The notes beneath the pieces are model-generated. The model ran no database searches. It was not told the origin of the DNA and was given only the letters and a program-made list of their open reading frames with translations. This document shows, in pieces, positions 58,885 through 64,000 of a stretch of DNA of 64,000 nucleotides. Positions within the stretch are counted from its first letter, which is position 1, and the number at the start of each line of letters is the position of its first letter. Made by a program: the position numbers and the translations under genes. Source of the stretch: Bittarella massiliensis (ex Durand et al. 2017) (GTDB taxonomy: Bacteria; Bacillota; Clostridia; Oscillospirales; Ruminococcaceae); the NCBI RefSeq assembly GCF_001486165.1, contig NZ_LN908977.1, positions 87,731 through 151,730 of the forward strand, given 5' to 3'.

Positions 58885-59415
58885 ATGACCCAAAACATCC
58901 TGCTGGCCGGCTTCGGCGGCCAGGGCATCCTCTTTGCGGGCAAGGTGGCGGCCTACTCCGGCCTGATGGACGGCAAGGAGGTCTCTTGGCTGCCCTCCTA
59001 CGGCCCCGAGATGCGGGGCGGCACCGCCAACTGCTCGGTCTGCATCAGCGACGACCCCATCTGCTCCCCCCTGATCCTCAACCCCGACGCCCTGCTGGTG
59101 ATGAACAAGCCCTCCTACGACAAGTTCATCCACAAGGTCCAGCCCGGCGGGGTGGCGGTCGTCGACGCCACCCTCATCGGCGACCGGGAGGAGATCGAAG
59201 GGGTCAAGACCTGCTATGTCGAGGCCACCCGCCTGGCCGAGGAGAACGACCTGCAGGGGCTGGCCAACATCATCCTCCTGGGCAAGGTGCTCAAAGAGTG
59301 CGGCTTTGCCTCCCTCGAGGCGGTGAAGAAGGGGATCGAGAAGAGCGTCCCCGCCCGCAAGCAGCACCTGGTCGAACCCAACTTCCGCGCCATTGAGTTG
59401 GGGATGAGCCTGTAA
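58885..59415 (+). CDS. 2-ketoacid:ferredoxin oxidoreductase gamma subunit
   Basis: A 176-residue subunit. ILLAGFGGQGILFAGKVAA is the CoA-side gamma motif, followed by SWLPSYGPEMRGG. It completes the four-subunit enzyme. The ATG follows GAGGAGAAG and lies one base after the beta stop. A terminator follows. Confidence 0.94.
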   Translation: MTQNILLAGFGGQGILFAGKVAAYSGLMDGKEVSWLPSYGPEMRGGTANCSVCISDDPICSPLILNPDALLVMNKPSYDKFIHKVQPGGVAVVDATLIGDREEIEGVKTCYVEATRLAEENDLQGLANIILLGKVLKECGFASLEAVKKGIEKSVPARKQHLVEPNFRAIELGMSL

Positions 59416-59461
59416 AACATCCTGACTGTCTCCTGCCCTTGGCAGGAGCTGTCCGCTCCCA

Positions 59462-59510
59462 AGTCGCCTCTGTTGGCCGCGCCGGTCACGGTCAGAGGGG
59501 CGGCTTTTTT
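59462..59510 (+). terminator. Terminator of the Vor operon
   Basis: AGTCGCCTCTG (59462-59472) pairs with CAGAGGGGCGGCT (59493-59505) with a two-base bulge, then TTTTTT. Confidence 0.65.
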
Positions 59511-59589
59511 GTGCCTGTCCCCCTCCTGTAAGGGGGCAGTTTTTTCTGTTTTGCAGAGGATTTTTTTACCCAGGACGGCGGCGTTTTGG

Positions 59590-59595
59590 TATAAT
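59590..59595 (+). promoter_or_regulatory. -10 element of the cytidylate kinase-like gene
   Basis: A perfect TATAAT at 59590-59595. The best -35 candidate (TTACCC, 18 bases upstream) is weak. Confidence 0.55.
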
Positions 59596-59638
59596 GAGGA
59601 TAGAGGCCGGCTGTCCGGCCCGAAAGGAGCGTGGCAAC

Positions 59639-60244
59639 ATGCGCAGACAGATCATCACCATCAGCAGAGAGTTCGGCAGCGGCGGCAGGACCATCGGCAA
59701 AGAGGTGGCCCAGCGCCTGGGTGTTCCCTGTTACGACAAGGAGCTGGTCAAACAGGTGGCGACCGAGACCGGCCTGGACGAGGGGTATGTGGAGCAGAAG
59801 GGGGAGGACGCCCCCGGCTCCAGTTGGCTGGCCTGTGCCTTCTCGGCCCGGGGCGGCCAGGTAGGGTTAAACGGCCTGTCGGTGGACGACTTTCTCTGGG
59901 CGGTGCAGCACCGGGTGATCCGGGAGCTGGCCGAGAAGGGGCCCTGTGTCTTTGTGGGCCGCTGCGCCGACTACATCTTGCGGGAGCGGCAGGACTGCCT
60001 GCACGTCTTTGTCCACGCCGCCCCGGAGGTGCGGGCGGACCGGATCGTCCGCCTCTATGGCGAGAGTGAGAAGAAGCCCGCCAAGCGCTTGGAGGAAAAG
60101 GACAAGAAGCGCCGCACCTACTACAAGTATTACACCGGCCAGGAGTGGGGGATGTCGCAGAACTACCACCTCTGCCTGGACAGCGGCGCCCTGGGCCTGG
60201 ACACCTGTGTGGACCTGATTGTCGGCTTGGCGGAAAAAGAGTGA
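59639..60244 (+). CDS. Cytidylate kinase-like family protein
   Basis: A 201-residue member of the cytidylate kinase-like 2 family. ISREFGSGGRTIGKEVAQRLG is the diagnostic P-loop variant, followed by YDKELV and the NMP-site strand VFVGRCADYIL. Family members are common in Clostridia; their substrate is unproven, and the genuine cmk is at 48965. ATG 59639 follows AAAGGAG. Confidence 0.88.
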   Translation: MRRQIITISREFGSGGRTIGKEVAQRLGVPCYDKELVKQVATETGLDEGYVEQKGEDAPGSSWLACAFSARGGQVGLNGLSVDDFLWAVQHRVIRELAEKGPCVFVGRCADYILRERQDCLHVFVHAAPEVRADRIVRLYGESEKKPAKRLEEKDKKRRTYYKYYTGQEWGMSQNYHLCLDSGALGLDTCVDLIVGLAEKE

Positions 60245-60245
60245 G

Positions 60246-60283
60246 AAAAGGCCCCCGGACCCCCTCGGGTCCGAGGGCCTTTT
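60246..60283 (+). terminator. Terminator of the cytidylate kinase-like gene
   Basis: AAAAGGCCC...GGACCC pairs with GGGTCC...GGGCCTTTT, with a short CCTC loop and two mismatched bases. Confidence 0.85.
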
Positions 60284-60294
60284 GCTGTGCGAAT

Positions 60295-60356
60295 AGGAAA
60301 GTTGACTTGACAGTTGTGGACCGGACTGGTACTGTAAAGGAAAGTCGACTTGACAG
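60295..60356 (+). promoter_or_regulatory. Promoter with duplicated operator for the XRE regulator
   Basis: The 19-mer AGGAAAGT-T/C-GACTTGACAG occurs twice, at 60295-60313 and 60338-60356. Its centre AAGTCGACTT (60342-60351) is a perfect palindrome. TTGACA (60307-60312), 17 bases, TACTGT (60330-60335) makes a promoter between the copies, so the XRE protein downstream could bind both copies and repress itself. Confidence 0.65.
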
Positions 60357-60369
60357 AGGAGGGAGCGCG

Positions 60370-60639
60370 TTGAAGAATCGCATCCGCCTGCTGCGGCGGG
60401 AGAAGGGCCTTTCCCAGCAGGCGCTGGGAGAGCGGGTGGGGGTTTCCCGCCAGACCATCAGCGCCCTGGAGGCGGGGCGGTACGAGCCCTCCATCTGGTT
60501 GGCGCACGACATTGCGCGGGTGTTTGGCCTGCCCATCGAAGAGGTCTTTTTGTTTGCAGAGAGCCCCCGCAAGAGCCGTGCCGAGAGCAGCCGCACGGGG
60601 GCGAAGAGACAGCAGAGGAAGAGAGAAGTGCTGCTGTAA
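60370..60639 (+). CDS. XRE-family transcriptional regulator
   Basis: An 89-residue helix-turn-helix protein. NRIRLLRREKGLSQQALGERVGVSRQTISALEAGRYEPS (a classic XRE domain, read in pieces) fills residues 3-65, and the remainder is a basic tail. Proteins of this size often control a neighbouring membrane gene, but here the next gene is def. The start is TTG 60370, following AGGAGGGA. The duplicated operator lies just upstream. Confidence 0.9.
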   Translation: MKNRIRLLRREKGLSQQALGERVGVSRQTISALEAGRYEPSIWLAHDIARVFGLPIEEVFLFAESPRKSRAESSRTGAKRQQRKREVLL

Positions 60640-60660
60640 AGGAGAGAGGGAGGCGCCAAC

Positions 60661-61143
60661 ATAGCTTTGCGTGAAATCAGGAAGAAGGGGGACCCACTGC
60701 TCAAAAAGCCCTGCCGGGAGGTAGGGGAGATCGACGGGCGGGTTCGGCAACTGCTGGAGGACATGGAGGAGACGCTGCGGCAGGTGGGCGGCGCAGGGAT
60801 AGCCGCCCCTCAGGTGGGGGTGTTGCGGCGGCTGGTGGTGATCCTCCCCTGGGAGGAGTCGGGCCTTGAACAGCCGCTATTTTTGGTGAACCCCCGCCTA
60901 GTTGCGGCGGAGGGGGCGCAGGAGTGCGTGGAGGGCTGCCTGAGTAACCCCGGCTGGTGGGGAAAGACCATTCGCCCCCAGCGGGTGCGAGTAGAGGCGC
61001 TCGACCGGGAGGGAACCCCCATCTCCATCGAAGGGGAGGGGGCGCTGGCCAAGTGTCTCTGCCATGAGCTGGACCACCTGGACGGGGTGGTCTTTTGGGA
61101 AAAGGCCATCTGTCAGGTCTTTCCCCAGGAGCAAAGCCAATAG
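60661..61143 (+). CDS. def: Peptide deformylase, probable ATA start
   Basis: A 160-residue metalloenzyme that removes formyl from nascent proteins. All three motifs are seen: GAGIAAPQVG, VEGCLSNPG and the zinc site CHELDHLDG. Homologues usually open with MALRxIRK; here the frame reads ATA-GCT-TTG-CGT, i.e. the same peptide with ATA in place of ATG, nine bases after GGGAGG. TTG 60667 is the nearest standard start but is far from the ribosome site. It is probably cotranscribed with the XRE gene. Confidence 0.92.
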   Translation: MALREIRKKGDPLLKKPCREVGEIDGRVRQLLEDMEETLRQVGGAGIAAPQVGVLRRLVVILPWEESGLEQPLFLVNPRLVAAEGAQECVEGCLSNPGWWGKTIRPQRVRVEALDREGTPISIEGEGALAKCLCHELDHLDGVVFWEKAICQVFPQEQSQ

Positions 61144-61584
61144 GACGGTTTGTGGCTGGGATGGAGGACAGCTGCAAAGGGAGGAGAGTGGACGGGGAAC
61201 CCTCTTCTCTGACTTTTGGAGTGGATGCACAGGGCGCTTGCAGGAGGGAAGCTCTTTCGCGCCAGTCTCCCTCTTTCTAGTTGACATACCCAATTTTGAT
61301 TGGCTTTTTTTGCGAAAAAGCTTGTCGGGAAAGGGGCATTAGTGACAGGAGAAGGGGGAAGCGTTCTTTTTTGCGGCTCTTAAAATAGTGCAGTTCTACC
61401 CTCATTTTAGGGCGGTGCGAAGTCCAAGCGGACAGAAATTCCCCGGTGGGTTCGCACCGAAAAATTGTAAGATGGACAGGCAGAGTGAAAAAGAAGAGAA
61501 GATAGACGCCAAAAAATTGACAAGTGTTTGTGGAGAAGGTATATTGAAAGCACAAACAACAGTGTGCTTTTGTGTATGTTTGCT
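61144..61584 (+). other. Intergenic region and CRISPR leader
   Basis: About 440 bases with no gene that I recognise. The last 120 bases are AT-rich (TTGACAAGTG near 61519, TATATTGAAAGC near 61540), as expected of a CRISPR leader and promoter. No cas gene is present between def and the array. Confidence 0.6.
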
Positions 61585-62672
61585 GTCGCACCCCACGCGG
61601 GTGCGTGGATTGAAATCCCATGTACGACTGGAATACAGAAGATGACTGGGTCGCACCCCACGCGGGTGCGTGGATTGAAATAATGAGGCGGGGCAGCCGG
61701 AGGTGACTGACGACCGTCGCACCCCACGCGGGTGCGTGGATTGAAATTGTAAATGACAGGATTAGACATATTTTTCCTCCGTCGCACCCCACGCGGGTGC
61801 GTGGATTGAAATCCACACGCCATCGACACACACACTGCCATAGCCGGGTCGCACCCCACGCGGGTGCGTGGATTGAAATGTAATGAAGGCCCGGTATAAG
61901 CTGGGGCCCTGGGTCGCACCCCACGCGGGTGCGTGGATTGAAATTGAATCCGGTCGGAAGTCCTGCGGCAGTGTTTCTGTCGCACCCCACGCGGGTGCGT
62001 GGATTGAAATGCCATAAGCAACCACCATGTACTTCCGCTCCATGTCGCACCCCACGCGGGTGCGTGGATTGAAATCGCCGATGGCTCCATTTAAGATTCC
62101 GATTATTCCGTCGCACCCCACGCGGGTGCGTGGATTGAAATCAGCAACTTGAAGCCATCCTTCCAGAGTACCGAGGTCGCACCCCACGCGGGTGCGTGGA
62201 TTGAAATGACTGGCCCGGGATGGTGCAGTGGTATTGCGACGTCGCACCCCACGCGGGTGCGTGGATTGAAATCTCATTGACCGGCCGCCAGCCGATCAAG
62301 CAGCCCGGTCGCACCCCACGCGGGTGCGTGGATTGAAATTCACGCAGACCGGGGAGCGGTGGCCGACCCGTCGGTCGCACCCCACGCGGGTGCGTGGATT
62401 GAAATCTCGTGAGGACGGGGTTTTAATTCGCTCGGCTGTGGTCGCACCCCACGCGGGTGCGTGGATTGAAATCCGCTATCGAAAACTGGAGAAGCGGGTA
62501 GACCAGAGTCGCACCCCACGCGGGTGCGTGGATTGAAATCGCTATAAGAAGAAGTATGGTCGGGCCTATGACGTCGCACCCCACGCGGGTGCGTGGATTG
62601 AAATCCGGAGATGATGGCGTCCTCGGTCACGTCGAGGGCGTCGCGCCCCGCGCAGGTGTGTGAACTTGAAAT
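61585..62672 (+). CRISPR. CRISPR array, type I-C-like repeat, 16 spacers
   Basis: Sixteen essentially identical 32-nt repeats beginning GTCGCACCCC and ending GATTGAAAT start at 61585, 61650, 61716, 61781, 61848, 61913, 61979, 62044, 62110, 62176, 62241, 62308, 62374, 62441, 62508 and 62573. A seventeenth, clearly mutated repeat lies at 62640-62672. Spacers are 33-35 nt. The inner palindrome CACCCCACGCGGGTGCG-like stem and GAAAT end match the type I-C (Dvulg) repeat group. The decayed repeat marks the distal end, so transcription runs on the plus strand from a leader before 61585. Confidence 0.97.
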
Positions 62673-62934
62673 TTTATCAGTGCTCAAACCCAAAATGACC
62701 TCACTGGTCACATCCCGTGCAGATGTACATATTGCTACTTCTCTGGTTTTTCCCACGGAGTTAGAAGTTGTGCTTACATGGTAGCTGTATGCCGTGCGGG
62801 GAGAAACGGCGCGGCAGATGTAAATCGCGTATTTATAAAAGATTTTCCCTTACAGGTGTGCCGGTGGCCTATAGTCACCATCAGAGAAATCCATTGGCAG
62901 GCAAATGAGCCGATGAGAAAAAGGAGGCAGAGGT
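62673..62934. other. Decayed array end and intergenic region
   Basis: After a 34-nt spacer-sized stretch, 62707-62738 (GTCACATCCC, then GTGCAGATGTACATATTG) is an even more decayed repeat, implying that the array once continued. The remainder to 62934 has no gene that I recognise. Confidence 0.6.
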
Positions 62935-63990
62935 GTGAAGAATAGAGGCTTCTTGCTGGTGAGGGCCATCCCTATTTCATTTATCGTTCTGTTTTTGGCG
63001 AGGACAATGCTCAAAGCACAGAATTTTTCGAGCAGGATTGCGATCCTCCCCTTTTTGATCTGCGGCCTCACAGAGCTTTTGCGAACGATATTTTTGGCAG
63101 TGGGCTGGGAGAAGGCGGCAAAGCTGCTCTACAAGGTGTACGCCGCCAGCTTTTTGCTCTACGTGTTTGGTTTCTTGGGCGTTTGGTGCTATGTGAACTT
63201 CACCAATCAAGCGTATCTGTCGCTGCTGTTCTCACTGCCGTTTTGGCTCGTTGGCGGCTATCTGGTATACAGGGTGTTTTTCAGAAAAAAGGATCAACCG
63301 GTCAAGGCCGACCCCAAGAAGCGGTCTTTCCATCTGAATGTCAATTTCAAGGTGGTCGTGACCTGCTTTTTGGTGGGGGCGTGCCTGCTGTCCGGCATTT
63401 TTATCCTGTTTCTGGGGGTGAAGGACACCATCCAATTAAGCCAGAGAGCAGGGGGTTACACCGCCACCGAGGGGCATTTTGTCGACTATGAGGTCTACCG
63501 GAGCGACAGGGAGGGCACGACCTACCGCCTGATTTATGAGTACGAGGTAAACGGCGCCCCGTACCGCGTCTCCACAGACTACGGGACCAACGCGATCCCC
63601 GCGCGAAATAGCACCAGAACGGTGAAATATGACCCTGCCAACCCCCAAAAATCGGTTCTGGCGGGGAGCAACAGTGCAAATTGGATGATTTTTATGGGCC
63701 TTTTCTTTGTTCTCGGTTCCACTGTGTTCATCCTGGCTTGGTTCACCGTGAAGGGGTGTTTCGACAGGTTCAAAGTCAGTGTATGGGGGGTTTATATTGG
63801 GGTCGTGTTCACCTTTGTAGGGGTCGGTCCCATCCTCTTGCGAAGGGGGGAGACCGGCTCGTGGCCTGCCTGCTTCAAGTCGTTCGGCCTCTGGATCTTG
63901 ATTCCGCTGATGATGATAGCAGTGGGTCTCTTTCAGACCGTCAAGTGCCTGCTCCCCAGCCGCAGCAAAAAAGGGGAGAGGGGGCAGTAG
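62935..63990 (+). CDS. Membrane protein with DUF3592-like domain
   Basis: A 351-residue protein of unknown function. Four hydrophobic segments (about 10-25, 35-55, 62-85, 92-112) precede a charged linker, a fifth helix (about 137-160), a DUF3592-type beta domain at about 175-245 (TATEGHFVDYEVYRSD, YRLIYEYEVNG, TVKYDPANPQKS) and three more helices. DUF3592 proteins are usually membrane proteins without known role. The GTG start follows AAAGGAGG by about 5 bases. Composition is more AT-rich than the bulk of the window, like the CRISPR region beside it. Confidence 0.75.
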   Translation: MKNRGFLLVRAIPISFIVLFLARTMLKAQNFSSRIAILPFLICGLTELLRTIFLAVGWEKAAKLLYKVYAASFLLYVFGFLGVWCYVNFTNQAYLSLLFSLPFWLVGGYLVYRVFFRKKDQPVKADPKKRSFHLNVNFKVVVTCFLVGACLLSGIFILFLGVKDTIQLSQRAGGYTATEGHFVDYEVYRSDREGTTYRLIYEYEVNGAPYRVSTDYGTNAIPARNSTRTVKYDPANPQKSVLAGSNSANWMIFMGLFFVLGSTVFILAWFTVKGCFDRFKVSVWGVYIGVVFTFVGVGPILLRRGETGSWPACFKSFGLWILIPLMMIAVGLFQTVKCLLPSRSKKGERGQ

Positions 63991-64000
63991 AGGACTCGGT

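Noticed and set aside
61402-62756. Minus-strand frames repeating a FQSTHPRGVR-type peptide
   Set aside because: These are translations of the CRISPR repeats, not proteins.
1-64000. tRNA, rRNA, prophage, transposase or cas genes
   Set aside because: No sequence with the landmarks of these was seen on either strand by eye; a covariance and profile search would be needed to exclude small ones.

Overview
The window is one contig of a GC-rich, low-G+C-lineage (Firmicutes) anaerobe, most likely an uncultured gut Clostridia in or near the Oscillospiraceae. Evidence for this: spoIVB followed by spo0A (endospore lineage), a dlt operon for teichoic acid D-alanylation (Gram-positive wall), an IspH-S1 fusion, a ferredoxin-linked 2-ketoacid oxidoreductase, BMP-type nucleoside transport, strong AGGAGG ribosome sites, and frequent GTG/TTG starts. 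The left end carries low-complexity sequence and a transposon-adapter dimer, so it is probably an assembly end and not biology. No tRNA, rRNA, prophage or insertion sequence was recognised.

Layout. 1-356: artefact plus a truncated ferredoxin. 796-2719: regulator and ABC exporter. 3211-6506: thioredoxin-like membrane protein, GyrI-like protein, and a PASTA protein with a dead kinase domain. 6936-9107 (minus): surface 5'-nucleotidase, followed by 1.4 kb without a gene. 10843-13999 (minus): rpsF-ssb-rpsR, galU, a zinc-ribbon membrane protein. 14297-25537: prfB, a nucleosidase, YcxB-like and PAP2 proteins, a DUF885 lipoprotein, a PTS EIIC-EAL fusion, nadE, a bPH protein. 25782-38345: a LacI regulator facing a ten-gene operon with two BMP binding proteins, two nucleoside hydrolases, an ABC importer and TIM-, LarA- and RPE-like enzymes. 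38888-43420: dltA(frameshifted)-B-C-D plus a previously unlisted dltX. 43607-52256: lipoprotein, P-loop kinase, murC, RpiR regulator, flavoprotein, cmk-plsC-ispH/S1. 52366-53230: an array of degenerate ~105-bp hairpin repeats. 53420-55592: spoIVB-spo0A. 56096-59415: Vor-type oxidoreductase operon. 59639-61143: cytidylate kinase-like, XRE regulator, peptide deformylase. 61585-62738: a type I-C-like CRISPR array with no cas genes in view. 62935-63990: DUF3592 membrane protein.

How the parts work together. The 27-38 kb operon looks like a complete uptake-and-cleavage route for a nucleoside-like compound: BMP lipoproteins and the ABC importer bring it in, nucleoside hydrolases split it, and the TIM-, LarA- and RPE-like enzymes rearrange the released sugar. 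Active-site changes in the hydrolases and the LarA-like protein suggest a non-standard substrate. LacI-type operators sit on both sides of its divergent promoter region. This is my first candidate for an undescribed pathway. The other strongest observations are a Spo0A whose receiver domain has lost the phospho-acceptor aspartate, and the hairpin-repeat array just upstream of spoIVB.

Limits: everything was read by eye. Starts, promoters and terminators are inferred from sequence alone; no homology search, alignment or folding program was run.
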